63,741 nucleotides of DNA from Thermococcus sp. (GCF_027011145.1 NZ_JALVAO010000040.1:1-63741), one strand, 5' to 3'; shown: positions 1 to 8,865, counted from the first letter of the stretch. The notes: generated by a model not told the origin, from the letters alone. A program made the numbers and translations.

Positions 1-775
1 CGAAGTGAATTCTGCCCTTGACTTCAACGGCGAAGCGGTCGCCCATCCTCTGTATCTTCGGCTCGCTTCCGTCTCTACCGAGAATGAACTTGACGCCGAG
101 CTTTTCGGAGCGCCTCTTGAGGTAGGCAAAGTCGAAGTTGTCGCCGTTGTATGTTATGAGGACATCCGGGTCCTTCTCCTTGACGACCTTGAGAAAACGC
201 TTTATCATCTCCTTCTCCGTTGAAACTACGTCAACGTAGGGCAGGTCAACCTTTTTCCAGGTTATAACCCTCGCTCCCTCTTCGTCGGCGTAGCTTATCA
301 TCAGAATTGGCCCCTCTGCAAACTCCTCACCTTCGTGGTAGAGCGTCTCGATGTCGAAGGCGAGCATTTTAAGCTCCTCATCGCCCTCCATCGGGATTAA
401 GCCCTTGTCAATGAGGTAGCGCTTGGCAAAGGGAATGTCGTACTCGTAGATGTCTATGACAGCTGGATGCTCCCTTATCTTGTCCCTGATTGCCGGAACG
501 TCCTGGGGGTGAGTAAAATAGAGCTTCCACACCTCTATCGGCCTGCCGAGGAACTTCCTCTTAACCTTCTCGGCGCGCTTTACCTTGACTACCGTTCCGT
601 GCCTCTTGGCGATTATCTTTTTGACTTCCTCAATCGCTGAATCGTCTTTTAGGAGCGCGTAGAAGTAGGGCTCAAAGTTTCTGTCGTACTCGATTTTAAA
701 CTCGCCGTTCTCCTTTTTGAATATCCTTATGACCGGCCTCCCACCTTCTGTGATGTAATCAGTGTCGAGAATCAT
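1..775 (-). CDS. polB: Family-B DNA polymerase, N-terminal part (runs off the left edge)
   Basis: The reverse strand from an ATG at 775 encodes about 258 residues that begin [20 protein letters not shown] and contain the exonuclease I motif FDIET near residue 141 and the Exo II-type YNGDNFD segment near 210. These are the uracil-sensing N-terminal domain and the 3'-5' proofreading domain of an archaeal replicative/repair polymerase. The polymerase palm, and any inteins, lie outside the window. A TATA-like stretch upstream on this strand (about 810-838) gives it a promoter divergent from the next gene. The match to KOD/9°N-type polymerases is from memory, but the motifs are plain. Confidence 0.95.
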   Translation of the reverse strand, partial: MILDTDYITEGGRPVIRIFKKENGEFKIEYDRNFEPYFYALLKDDSAIEEVKKIIAKRHGTVVKVKRAEKVKRKFLGRPIEVWKLYFTHPQDVPAIRDKIREHPAVIDIYEYDIPFAKRYLIDKGLIPMEGDEELKMLAFDIETLYHEGEEFAEGPILMISYADEEGARVITWKKVDLPYVDVVSTEKEMIKRFLKVVKEKDPDVLITYNGDNFDFAYLKRRSEKLGVKFILGRDGSEPKIQRMGDRFAVEVKGRIHF

Positions 776-858
776 TAACTTACACCCGAAAATTTTTGTG
801 AGTATATCCTAATAAACCTCACCACCACCTTTTTAAACTTCCCAGCAAAGGGCCGAGC

Positions 859-2214
859 ATGGAGCTGTTTTATAGGATAAGCTTTCAGGAGGTAGTTGCG
901 GACGCTTTAAGCTTAGTTGAGGAGCGTGAGCTCTCTTCCAAGCACGCCCTCGAGAGGGTCTTCAGGAAAGTGGCAGGAAGGGACCGTGAAAAGGCGCGCG
1001 GTTTGGCCCACGCTTACGTCTTCGAGATTGAGAAGTGGCGCGCTAAAATAGACTTCATAATCAACTCGGTTTTGAAGGGCTCAACGATTGAAGATTTGGA
1101 CCCCTATCTGGCGAACCTCCTTCGTATAGGGACGTTTGAGATACACTTCCGGAAGGTTCCGCCAGCGATAGCGACAGACTCTATAATCCGTGTCGTCAAG
1201 GAGCGCTTTGACTTCAGCAGGGCAAAATTTGTAAACGCTCTGATGCACTCTATAGAGAAGTTCGACGTCGAGAAAGCGTTGAAAAGGCTGAAAGAGAAGG
1301 ACAGAATAGCGTGGTTGAGCGTTCGCTTCTCCCACCCGCGCTGGTATGTTGAATACGTCATAGACTTGCTCGGCTACGACGAGGCCGTTCGCTTGCTCCT
1401 CAGCAACAACAGACCCCAGCGCTACTACGTCAGGGCCAACACGCTGAAGACTGACGTTGATTCTCTCAGAGATTACCTTGAGGAGAATGGCGTTAGAACT
1501 GCTCTGACTCCGGTTCCCGACGTTTTGAAAGTCCTCGAATACAAGACTCCTGTCACGAGGCTTGACTGGTACAAAGAAGGGAAGTTCGTGATTCAGGATT
1601 TGGCTAGTGCCTACGTCGCCCACGTCTTGAATCCGGAGCCGGGCGAGAGGGTTCTTGACCTAGCGGCCGCGCCGGGGAGTAAAACCTTCCACGCCGCGGC
1701 GCTTATGGAGAACAGGGGCGAAATAGTGGCGGTTGATTATTCCTACGACCGCTTAATGAGAATGAAGGAGAAAATGAAACTTCTGGGAATCAAAAACGTC
1801 AGGCTCGTTCATGCGGACGGCCAGAGCTTCAAAGATAAAGCCAAATTCGACAGAATAATCCTTGATGCGCCGTGTTCAAGCTCCGGGACTTACAGGCAGT
1901 TTCCGGAGGTAAAGTGGCGCTTTGATGAAAAAAAGATTAAGCGCATCATAAGCGTCCAGAGGAATATGCTCAAAAACGCGTACGAGAATCTCCGCGAGGA
2001 TGGCGAGATGACATACTCGACGTGCTCGATTAGAGTTGATGAAGACGAAGAAAACGTCCTCTTCGCCGTTGAACGGGTCGGGCTGGAGCTGATAAAGGAG
2101 AGCTTCAGCTGGGGGGATAGAGGCTTTCTCGAAATAGGGGATAAGGTCTTCCGTGCTTGGACCCACAGACACGACTGCAACGGGTTTTTCATAGCGAAGA
2201 TGAGGAAAAGGTAA
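859..2214 (+). CDS. RNA cytosine-C5 methyltransferase (NOL1/NOP2/Sun, RsmB-like) with N-terminal NusB-type domain
   Basis: A 451-residue protein. Residues about 1-150 form a helical NusB-like RNA-binding region. The rest is a class I methyltransferase with SAM motif DLAAAPGSKT (267-276), motif IV DAPCSSSG (336-343) and motif VI STCS (387-390). The two cysteines C339 and C389 are the release and catalytic residues expected of m5C RNA methylases. The substrate (tRNA or rRNA) cannot be read from sequence. A TATA box at about 829-838 lies 26 nt or so before the ATG, so the message is probably leaderless. Confidence 0.9.
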   Translation: MELFYRISFQEVVADALSLVEERELSSKHALERVFRKVAGRDREKARGLAHAYVFEIEKWRAKIDFIINSVLKGSTIEDLDPYLANLLRIGTFEIHFRKVPPAIATDSIIRVVKERFDFSRAKFVNALMHSIEKFDVEKALKRLKEKDRIAWLSVRFSHPRWYVEYVIDLLGYDEAVRLLLSNNRPQRYYVRANTLKTDVDSLRDYLEENGVRTALTPVPDVLKVLEYKTPVTRLDWYKEGKFVIQDLASAYVAHVLNPEPGERVLDLAAAPGSKTFHAAALMENRGEIVAVDYSYDRLMRMKEKMKLLGIKNVRLVHADGQSFKDKAKFDRIILDAPCSSSGTYRQFPEVKWRFDEKKIKRIISVQRNMLKNAYENLREDGEMTYSTCSIRVDEDEENVLFAVERVGLELIKESFSWGDRGFLEIGDKVFRAWTHRHDCNGFFIAKMRKR

Positions 2215-2288
2215 CCTTAGGCTTTAACAGTCTCAGTTTGGGAAAATACTTTTAACCAAAAAAGCAATAATAACACGGGTGATAATGA

Positions 2289-2804
2289 ATGAACGACACT
2301 ATCCGAGGTGTGGTGTATTCGACACTGCTTTCGGCAGTTATGTTGATGTATTTCCTGAGGGAATTAAAGGCCTCAACGGTCCAAGCGATAGGGCTATCAA
2401 CAGTTGTATTTGTTGTGTTTTTAGCAGTCTGGCTCGCGAGAAAGGAAACGACGAACAAAACTAAAAGGGCCATTGCTTTAATCGGCCTAATAGCCATCCT
2501 TTCCCTAGCTCTAGTGCCTATCAGCGTTCCCTTCGCCATTAACACGTTCATCACCTTTACTGCAGGTGCATTTGCCCTGATTTACAGGGATGAACTTCTA
2601 AAGGGAATGCCGGCATTTATGTACGGATGGATCGGTGCGGGCATTGGCTTCATACTGGCCATAATTGTTGTTCCCAGAGTGGTTGCTGGGGACGTTGAGA
2701 GGGCCTTCGCGTTGGTGGGGCTTATGATCGTTTCAATGGTCGTTTTTCTGTTTCTGGGAAGGAAGCTCCACTACAGGCCCTTCAACAGGTATCCCAGCTA
2801 CTAG
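2289..2804 (+). CDS. Small multi-pass membrane protein of unknown function
   Basis: The gene encodes 171 residues with about five hydrophobic helices and short charged loops (RELK, RKETTNKTKR), ending in a polar RKLHYRPFNRYPSY tail. I do not recognise the family; it somewhat recalls short archaeal DUF2178-like membrane proteins, a weak impression. The start is supported by a GGGTGAT ribosome site 5 nt before the ATG and a TATA-like ACTTTTAACC at about 2248-2257. It stands alone, followed by degenerate sequence on the other strand. Confidence 0.6.
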   Translation: MNDTIRGVVYSTLLSAVMLMYFLRELKASTVQAIGLSTVVFVVFLAVWLARKETTNKTKRAIALIGLIAILSLALVPISVPFAINTFITFTAGAFALIYRDELLKGMPAFMYGWIGAGIGFILAIIVVPRVVAGDVERAFALVGLMIVSMVVFLFLGRKLHYRPFNRYPSY

Positions 2805-2955
2805 ATATTCTCTCATTCTTTTGATTTAACGGGTCAAAAACAGCGTAAAGGGTCATCAGGTAGTACAACGCCGTGTAGGCCACGGCTTCTCTTCTCCATA
2901 CTTTTCAATCATTTTTGCACTCAGCTCACGCTGTTGAAGAGCTAGGGATTTAATT
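2782..2955 (-). pseudogene. Probable 3' remnant of a decayed gene
   Basis: On the reverse strand an open frame reads LQQRELSAKMIEKYGEEK (about 2955-2895). After a one-base shift it continues as REAVAYTALYYLMTLYAV, then FDPLNQKNERI, and runs to a stop at 2782. The composition (amphipathic helix, then a hydrophobic segment) looks like real protein sequence, yet there is no start, the 5' part is missing and the frame is broken. I read it as a gene relic; family unknown. The rest of 2805-3036 shows nothing else. Confidence 0.35.
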
Positions 2956-3036
2956 ATTTAAGGGAAGACATTTTCGAGACTATCACTTACTATCGTTGCC
3001 TGTTCCAGTAATTGAACCAACCGTTTGGAAATGGAA

Positions 3037-3050
3037 AGGGTTAAAACCCT
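3037..3050. promoter_or_regulatory. TATA-containing dyad before vapBC (possible operator)
   Basis: The sequence AGGGTTAAAACCCT is a 6-bp inverted repeat with a 2-nt centre that contains the likely TATA element. It lies about 26 nt before the vapB ATG at 3069, so the message would be leaderless. Toxin-antitoxin operons usually repress themselves through dyads over the promoter; that this dyad does so is inference. Confidence 0.35.
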
Positions 3051-3068
3051 CCCCTCCAATTTTCACAC

Positions 3069-3227
3069 ATGGAGAGTGTGGCATCTAACTTTGACGAAGT
3101 CTTCGCCCTGGCTAATCTTTTCAGAGCTGGCTACTTTTCAAAAAAACCAAGAAAGAGGAAGCTAAAAGGCTCATGGAGGGAACTGCGTGAATACATCGAA
3201 GAGTACAGGGACGTTTCTGGACAGTAG
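3069..3227 (+). CDS. vapB: VapB-type antitoxin (short)
   Basis: The gene encodes 52 residues starting MESVASNFDEVFALANLFRA, with a basic centre (KKPRKRK) and an acidic C-terminal helix (REYIEEYRD). It has no obvious recognised family motif and is called antitoxin from position: it directly precedes and overlaps a PIN-domain toxin gene by 41 nt in another frame, and has the size and charge of small archaeal VapB proteins. The promoter dyad upstream fits an autoregulated pair. Confidence 0.6.
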   Translation: MESVASNFDEVFALANLFRAGYFSKKPRKRKLKGSWRELREYIEEYRDVSGQ

Positions 3228-3675
3228 CATCATAATCAATGCTATAGTCGAGACTGAGCTCACCAAGTTTACCGACAGAGTCTTTGAGCGGTTTCCCCTT
3301 ATAACGTCTGAAACTGTCATAGACGAAAGTGTTTACGTAATAATTCGCAAGCTGTTCGCCGAAATGGGAGTCAAAAATCGCTTCGATGTCAAAAGAAAAC
3401 TTCAAACTCCCGAGGGTGAGGAAATTATTGAAGAGGCGATAACACTCGTTACGGAGCTTATCGAGGAAAGGAATGTGGCAATAGTCAGGGATGCGGACAT
3501 ATACTTAACGCTCGCAACCATGAAGAAGTATTCGCTCCTTCCTCATGATGCTAAGATAATAGCCACGATGCTTCAAAACGGAATTAGGGAACTGGCAACA
3601 TTCGATGAGGATTATAAAGTGGTCCAGGGAATTGTTTTGCTCCCCAGAGAATACTGGGAAAAGAAGAAAGATTAA
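3187..3675 (+). CDS. vapC: PIN-domain ribonuclease toxin, VapC type
   Basis: The gene encodes 162 residues with the PIN-domain order of acidic residues: D12 in FLDSS near the N-terminus, E47 in the helix DESVY, D121 in HDAKI and D140 in TFDED. PIN toxins are Mg-dependent RNases held in check by the partner antitoxin. The GTG start lies inside vapB and is preceded by GGAGGG at a 6-nt spacing, so translational coupling is likely. The 3' end overlaps the convergent AMMECR1 gene by 4 nt. Confidence 0.85.
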   Translation: MNTSKSTGTFLDSSIIINAIVETELTKFTDRVFERFPLITSETVIDESVYVIIRKLFAEMGVKNRFDVKRKLQTPEGEEIIEEAITLVTELIEERNVAIVRDADIYLTLATMKKYSLLPHDAKIIATMLQNGIRELATFDEDYKVVQGIVLLPREYWEKKKD

Positions 3676-4289
3676 ACCAACGGCTTCCTCCTAACGGGGC
3701 CCCTTGGGTACTCCTCCTCGAATATCTCCGCTGTGAAGCGGTAGACCTTCGTGTCGGGGTCAAGCCAGCAGTCGGGTGGAAGGCCGGCCTTCCAGCAGGT
3801 CTGCGATAAAAACTCCTCCTCGTCCCAGCCCCACTCGATGGGCACCTGCGGGAGCAGTAGCCCGGAGTAAATGCCTTTCTCGATTATCAGCCCGTCCCTG
3901 CCGACCTTTATCTTCTTGGGCCTCTCCTCCGGCGGACCTTCGATAGGTTCTGGAGGCGTTAAAACGCTCACCTCGACGACGATATCGTCAAGCTCGCTCT
4001 CCCTCACCGGAGGAAAGCGCGGATCATCTACAGCCGCGTAGATTGCCGCCTTTATGGTAGCCTCGACCAACGGGTAAATCGGGAGCGGGAAGCCTATGCA
4101 ACCCCTCAGGGCCATCTGCGGGGGAACGTTGTGCCTGTTGAGCGTTACGAAGACGCCCATCTTCTCCCATAGCTCCGGGGGGGTGTCTTCTGGTGGTTTT
4201 ATCACCCTTCCGTACCTCACGTATTCCTCAACGGCTTTTCTCGCGAGCCTGACGAGGAACTCGCCCCACTCGTCCTTTATTCGGTACAT
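3672..4289 (-). CDS. AMMECR1-domain protein (AmmeMemoRadiSam component A)
   Basis: The gene encodes 205 residues carrying the family signature LRGCIGFPLP at 61-70, followed by the conserved DPRFPPV and EVSVLTPPEP segments. The length is normal for archaeal AMMECR1 proteins. The family is often linked with a MEMO-type protein and a radical SAM enzyme; a MEMO gene is present at 53.4 kb, but no radical SAM gene is in the window. The biochemical role is unknown. A GGGTGAGG ribosome site precedes the ATG. Confidence 0.9.
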   Translation of the reverse strand: MYRIKDEWGEFLVRLARKAVEEYVRYGRVIKPPEDTPPELWEKMGVFVTLNRHNVPPQMALRGCIGFPLPIYPLVEATIKAAIYAAVDDPRFPPVRESELDDIVVEVSVLTPPEPIEGPPEERPKKIKVGRDGLIIEKGIYSGLLLPQVPIEWGWDEEEFLSQTCWKAGLPPDCWLDPDTKVYRFTAEIFEEEYPRGPVRRKPLV

Positions 4290-4373
4290 CTTTCCTCACC
4301 CTTTAAAATTACCTCACGTTAGTTTATTAACCTATCGCAACCCTTAAATTACTGCCGATAGAGATTAAAGCGG

Positions 4374-4685
4374 GTGTCGAAGGTGGTCATCGTTGAGTTC
4401 GTGGTTGTGCCCCTCGGGGAGAAGAGTCTCAGCAGGTACGTTGCGGAGGTGATAAAGCTTTTAGAGAGGAAGGGCGTTAAATACCAGTTGACACCCATGG
4501 CTACAATCATCGAGACCGAGACTGTAAGAGAGGCCCTTCAGATAATCGAAGAGGCGCACGAGCTCATGTTTAAACTCGGCGCCGAGAGGGTTTCAACCAC
4601 AATCAGGATTGACGACCGCAGGGACAAGGAAAGGCACATGGAGGACAAGGTAAAATCCGTGATGGAAAAGGTCAGGGGTGGTTGA
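4374..4685 (+). CDS. MTH1187/YkoF-type thiamine-binding family protein
   Basis: The gene encodes 103 residues with the ferredoxin-like pattern of the MTH1187 (DUF77) family: a strand VVIVEFVVVPLGEKSLSRYV, a central YQLTPMATIIE and the helix EALQIIEEAHELMFKLGAER. Members bind thiamine or similar small molecules, probably as carriers or sensors. The start is GTG, about 26 nt after a TATA element (CCCTTAAATTA, about 4341-4351), hence leaderless. It overlaps the next gene by 8 nt, so the two form an operon. Confidence 0.8.
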   Translation: MSKVVIVEFVVVPLGEKSLSRYVAEVIKLLERKGVKYQLTPMATIIETETVREALQIIEEAHELMFKLGAERVSTTIRIDDRRDKERHMEDKVKSVMEKVRGG

Positions 4686-5853
4686 GATTAGGGTTCTCGT
4701 TCTGGCTATTGACCGAGACGACGACTTCGGGAAGAAGGCGGGCGTTAAGGGGCCGGTCATCGGGCGAGAGGTCTGTATAGACGCAGCCTTAAAGCTCAGC
4801 CTGGCAGATCCGGAAGACAGCGATGCCAACGTTGTTTACGCCGCCGTTAAGCTCGCCGATGAGCTCAAAGAAAAGGGGGAGTTCGACGAAGTTGAAGTTG
4901 CGATAATAACCGGTCACCCGAAGGTTGGGCTAAAGAGCGATATGGAGCTGGCAAGGCAACTTGAGGAAGTCCTCAAGGTCTTCCCGGCTGATGGCGTCAT
5001 TCCCGTAACTGACGGCGCCGAGGACGAGCAGATTTTCCCGATAATAACTTCCAGGGTGCCGATAATAACATCTCATCGCGTTGTGGTCAAGCAGAGCCCG
5101 GGTATAGAAACCACGTGGTACATCATAGTGAAGTACCTTAAGGAAATTCTGAGCGACCCGGAGGTCGCGAGGGTTGTCTTTGGAATCCCCGGTTTGATGG
5201 CGTTGCTCTATGGAATAGCCAAACTTGTTGGTGTCTGGTATCCCGAGAGCGAGAAGATAGTCTCAACGGTAATATGGGGAACCGTTCTCCTCATAATCGG
5301 TGGAATCTTCTTCGCCAAGGGCTTTAACTTCAGTCTGGGTAGTGTGGTATCCTCCCTGCGGAAGGCAGTAGTTGAGCAGTTCGTTGTGGTTCTGTCTTTC
5401 GTTGCCGGAATCCTTATAATAATAAGTGGGGCAATTAACGCCTATCTCAACCTCGAAAGCTACTCCCTGAAACTGATAGGTAGTTACCCCGGGACGTCTT
5501 TACTTGCAACCCTGATTTATCTTAATGCACTGTCAGCTTCCATCGCCTTGGGAATAGCCGTCATGATGGCCGGAAGGGTAATCCAGGCTTACCTCAAGAG
5601 GGACCACCACATCTGGTACTATGCCTCTGCCCTTCTCATGACCCCCGCTTTGTGGGTGACGATTGACCTAACTACCCGGTATGCTTTAGCTATACTCACG
5701 ATTTCTGATATCGATGTCTTCCAGAAGTTGCTCTTTGCTATATTTGATGTTGCCCTTGCAGTCGTGATTGGTGTCTATCTCAGGGGAAAAGTTAGAGGGT
5801 GGGTAAAAGTTGAAACTGGAGGAAGCGATACGAAAATACGAACTAAGGCGTGA
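4678..5853 (+). CDS. DUF373 family membrane protein
   Basis: The gene encodes 391 residues. The N-terminal half (about 1-145) is soluble and resembles an alpha/beta domain (VLVLAIDRDDDFGKKAG, then AIITGHPKVG and DGAEDEQIFPIITSRVPI). The C-terminal half has about seven hydrophobic helices. This two-part layout is that of archaeal DUF373 proteins, whose function is not known. The GTG start sits inside the end of the previous gene. The stop lies 44 nt inside the next gene. Confidence 0.8.
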   Translation: MVEIRVLVLAIDRDDDFGKKAGVKGPVIGREVCIDAALKLSLADPEDSDANVVYAAVKLADELKEKGEFDEVEVAIITGHPKVGLKSDMELARQLEEVLKVFPADGVIPVTDGAEDEQIFPIITSRVPIITSHRVVVKQSPGIETTWYIIVKYLKEILSDPEVARVVFGIPGLMALLYGIAKLVGVWYPESEKIVSTVIWGTVLLIIGGIFFAKGFNFSLGSVVSSLRKAVVEQFVVVLSFVAGILIIISGAINAYLNLESYSLKLIGSYPGTSLLATLIYLNALSASIALGIAVMMAGRVIQAYLKRDHHIWYYASALLMTPALWVTIDLTTRYALAILTISDIDVFQKLLFAIFDVALAVVIGVYLRGKVRGWVKVETGGSDTKIRTKA

Positions 5854-6868
5854 AGAAGGCCTAAGACGGGCCGAAAAGCTCAGAAAAAAATACAACAAGT
5901 GGCTTGAAAAGAAGAAACGGGAACTTTTGAAGGCCCTTGAAAGGCTTGAAAGGGCCCGACCTCCAAAGAAAGTCGATGAGAGGTTGCTCCAGATTGTTGA
6001 GGCCGATAGGAGAAACTATGTAAGCGCGATGAGACACGCCTTGGAAGGCATTCGAACAATGGAGGAACTTGGAAAACGGCTCTCGGACCTCTCAAAGATT
6101 CATCTTGACTATGGGAAGCACGTCATGATTCTCTTCGAGAAGGAGGTATACGCCATAAACTCTATCCTAAAGGAGCTCAGTGAAGGTTATTCAGAGTTCA
6201 TGAAGCAACTCGTGAAGGTCCTTCCCCCCGAAATAGAGGTCTCTACAAAGCTGGAAGAGTTAAAAAGAACCCATGAGGAGTTCGTTGAGAAAAAGAAAAG
6301 GCTGATTGAACTTGCAGGGCGAGTCGAGGGGGAGAGGAAGAAAGTGGAAGAAGTTCTGTCATCAAAGGAATTCCGCGATATTGAGAAGGAAATCAACGCT
6401 GTTTCGGGAAGAATTCGCTCCATAGAACTTGAACTCCGCTCGAAGGTTTCAAAGCTCCAGAAGCCCCTCAAAAGAATGAGGCTCGGAGGAATAGCCGATG
6501 AAATCGCCAGGGACAGCGGGGTTGCTCTCGAAAAGCCTGATGAGTTCATTTCGCTCCTCAAGTCTGTATACCCCCGTCTCGACGGAAAGGCCAGAAAATC
6601 CGCGGAGTGGTTGCTTGCCAATTTTGAATCGGAGCTTTTGGAGATAAGCAAACTCAAGAGAGAGCTTGTTGAGCTTGAGGAACGGAAAAAGAATGTAGTT
6701 GAGAGTATTAAACCCGTTCGTGAAGAACTCGGCTCTTTGGAGAGGGAACTCGCCGTGATTTCCGAGGAACTTCATAAGCTCGAAAAGAAGCTCTCAAAAA
6801 TTGAGAAAGAGCTCGAAGGTGAGTTGAACAAGCTGGAAGAATACCTCGGCGAGAGAATCGAACGGTAG
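5810..6868 (+). CDS. Long coiled-coil protein, unknown function
   Basis: The gene encodes 352 residues, nearly all charged heptad-type coiled coil (Glu, Lys, Arg and Leu rich) in two long stretches, about 1-130 and 150-345, with a short non-coil segment around 220-270. No Walker motifs are present, so it is not an SMC or Rad50 ATPase. Start: the frame opens only after a TAA at 5804, and the TTG at 5810 follows GAGGGTGGG, so a TTG start with a 44-nt overlap with DUF373 is the only good choice. The coupling suggests a partner or scaffold for the DUF373 protein. Confidence 0.7.
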   Translation: MKLEEAIRKYELRREEGLRRAEKLRKKYNKWLEKKKRELLKALERLERARPPKKVDERLLQIVEADRRNYVSAMRHALEGIRTMEELGKRLSDLSKIHLDYGKHVMILFEKEVYAINSILKELSEGYSEFMKQLVKVLPPEIEVSTKLEELKRTHEEFVEKKKRLIELAGRVEGERKKVEEVLSSKEFRDIEKEINAVSGRIRSIELELRSKVSKLQKPLKRMRLGGIADEIARDSGVALEKPDEFISLLKSVYPRLDGKARKSAEWLLANFESELLEISKLKRELVELEERKKNVVESIKPVREELGSLERELAVISEELHKLEKKLSKIEKELEGELNKLEEYLGERIER

Positions 6869-6910
6869 TCTTATAAGTTAGGCTTTCCTAATTATTTAGG
6901 GTGGTGAGGG

Positions 6911-7756
6911 ATGTTCAGGGTGGATAGGCTACGCTTCGGAACGGCAGGAATACCGCTGTCAACCCCTAAGCGCTCAACGATAGACGGTATAATCCACGTC
7001 AGGAACCTTGGTCTGGATGCCATGGAGCTTGAGTTCGTCCGCGGGGTCAACATCAAACCCGAGCTGGCGAAGAAGATAAAGTACACCGCCAAAAAGCACG
7101 ACGTTCTTCTAACGGCTCACGCGCCCTATTACATCAACCTCAATGCGAGCGAGAAAGCCAAAGTTGAAGCAAGCAAGAGGAGGATAATCCAGAGCGCCGA
7201 GAGGCTTCACCAGGCCGGTGGCTGGAGCGTCGTTTTCCACGCCGGTTATTACCTCAAGCAACCGAAGGAGAGCGTTTATCAGAGAATCCTTGAGGCCCTG
7301 AAGGACGTGCAGAGGGAACTGATGGACAAAGGTGTTAAGGTATGGCTCAGGCCGGAACTCACGGGAAAGCCGACCCAGTTCGGCGAGCTGAGGGAGATAG
7401 TAAAGCTGAGCGAAGAACTGGAGATGGTTCTCCCCGCCATAGACTTCGCCCACGCCCATGCGAGAAACAAAGGAAAGTGCAACTCCGTCGAGGAATGGCG
7501 CGAGATGCTGGCGTTCATTGAGGACAGGCTCGGTAGGGAAGCCCTCGACAACATGCACATCCACATGTCCGGTATAGAGTACACTGAGAAGGGCGAGAAA
7601 AGACACCTACCCCTCAGGGAGAGTGACATGAGGTGGGAGGACTTACTCCGCGTTCTGAAGGAGTTTAGGGTAAAAGGCGTCGTCATAAGCGAGAGTCCCA
7701 ACATTGAGGAAGATGCACTGCTCATGAAAAGGAAATACGAGGAGATAAAGGTCTAA
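6911..7756 (+). CDS. nfo: Endonuclease IV-family AP endonuclease
   Basis: The gene encodes 281 residues with the TIM-barrel endonuclease IV layout: RFGTAGIPLS at the N-terminus, LLTAHAPYYINL, VVFHAGYY, RPELTGK, AIDFAHAHA, MHIHMSG and a final VISESP. The His, Glu and Asp residues in these segments are the zinc ligands. The enzyme cuts DNA at abasic sites in base excision repair. A TATA element (CTTATAAGTTAGG) at about 6870-6882 and a GGGTGGTGAGGG ribosome site precede the ATG. Its stop directly abuts that of the convergent peptidase gene. Confidence 0.9.
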   Translation: MFRVDRLRFGTAGIPLSTPKRSTIDGIIHVRNLGLDAMELEFVRGVNIKPELAKKIKYTAKKHDVLLTAHAPYYINLNASEKAKVEASKRRIIQSAERLHQAGGWSVVFHAGYYLKQPKESVYQRILEALKDVQRELMDKGVKVWLRPELTGKPTQFGELREIVKLSEELEMVLPAIDFAHAHARNKGKCNSVEEWREMLAFIEDRLGREALDNMHIHMSGIEYTEKGEKRHLPLRESDMRWEDLLRVLKEFRVKGVVISESPNIEEDALLMKRKYEEIKV

Positions 7757-8800
7757 TCAGGCTCTCTCAACTACTCCGTGCTTTTCCAAAATTTCGAGGA
7801 CCTCCTCAACCGGCAGGGCGTATCTGACATGACCGTTGCCCTCCATCGTCTTCGCCTGCAACAATGCGTTGATTATCGCTTCCTCGGTTGCTTCTGCGGT
7901 TGCTCTAAAGAGCCTGCTCAGTGCGTTGTCCGGGAGGAAGCTTACCATTTCTGGTTCTTTTCCAAATGGAACGCTCTGGGCTGTTGAGAACGCTAAAACG
8001 ACGTCCCCGCTCCCGTGGTATGCGTAGCCACCGGTTCTTGCCAGGCCGATAACCGCTCTCTTCGCGAGCCTCTTCAACTGCCGGGCCGTCAGGGGGGCAT
8101 CTGTGGCCACCACCATTGATATGCTCCCCCTTCCAGAGGTGCCCCTTCCCGGGTAGTCCTTCAGGTAGAGGCCAACGGGAATTCCGGCAATTGTTAAATC
8201 CTCCCTCCTACCGAAGTTTGCCAGAACGAGTGATGCAACTCTGTATTCCTCACCGCCAATCTCGACGACCCTCGACGAAGAGCCTATCCCGCCCTTGAAC
8301 TCGAAGGCGCTCATTCCAGTGCCAGCCCCAACGGAGCCCTCCTTGAAGTCCAGTCTGGCATTTTTGAGGGCCTCAAAGTAATGCTCCTCCCTAACGGCCA
8401 TCTTCCGGACGTTGTTGAGATAAGAGTCGTTGCACTCCATAACGACCGGAGAGACGCTCTTCAAATCTTGATTGAGTTCAACCATGTGCTTAACCACCGC
8501 ACTAGCAACGATATAGACGCTCAGCGTGTTTGTCAGAGCTATTGGCGTCTCGATGTAGCCGAGTTCCTCAACCTGAATGAAGCCTATCGGTTTTGAGAAG
8601 CCGTTCATGACGAAGGTTGCCGAGAAAAGCCTCTCCCTGTAGGGGTTCTTTACAGGCGGAAGGAGAACGGTAACGCCCGTCCTTACGTCGTTATCCTCTA
8701 TTAGCGTTGCGTGACCGACCTTAACGCCTAAATCCGCCATGGAGTTCCTTTTCCCGTGCTCGTAGAGGCCGATTTTTATTCCCAGCTCGGGGGCCTTCAT
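7757..8800 (-). CDS. P1-family (DmpA/BapA-like) aminopeptidase
   Basis: The gene encodes 347 residues. The family hallmark is GGIGSSSR around residue 173, where autoproteolysis in front of a serine generates the N-terminal nucleophile. Further conserved parts are GVTVLLPP, LTNTLSVY and the preceding GAGTGMSAFE. Relatives cleave N-terminal residues from peptides or amides; substrate unknown here. I chose ATG 8800 because GGGTGGG lies just before it; a GTG at 8809 is possible. The gene converges on nfo with no gap. Confidence 0.85.
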   Translation of the reverse strand: MKAPELGIKIGLYEHGKRNSMADLGVKVGHATLIEDNDVRTGVTVLLPPVKNPYRERLFSATFVMNGFSKPIGFIQVEELGYIETPIALTNTLSVYIVASAVVKHMVELNQDLKSVSPVVMECNDSYLNNVRKMAVREEHYFEALKNARLDFKEGSVGAGTGMSAFEFKGGIGSSSRVVEIGGEEYRVASLVLANFGRREDLTIAGIPVGLYLKDYPGRGTSGRGSISMVVATDAPLTARQLKRLAKRAVIGLARTGGYAYHGSGDVVLAFSTAQSVPFGKEPEMVSFLPDNALSRLFRATAEATEEAIINALLQAKTMEGNGHVRYALPVEEVLEILEKHGVVERA

Positions 8801-8856
8801 GGTACCCACCCAGTTTACCTTGGAAAAGAAGATTTAACAAACTTGTCCAATCAACG

Positions 8857-8865
8857 CTTATAAAG
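8857..8865. promoter_or_regulatory. Shared near-symmetric TATA element between divergent genes
   Basis: The sequence CTTATAAAG reads as a good TATA box on both strands. To the right it predicts a start of transcription near 8886, exactly at the permease ATG 8887. To the left it predicts a start near 8833 and a 30-nt leader carrying the GGGTGGG site of the peptidase gene. No other convincing TATA box lies in this 86-nt gap. Confidence 0.5.
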
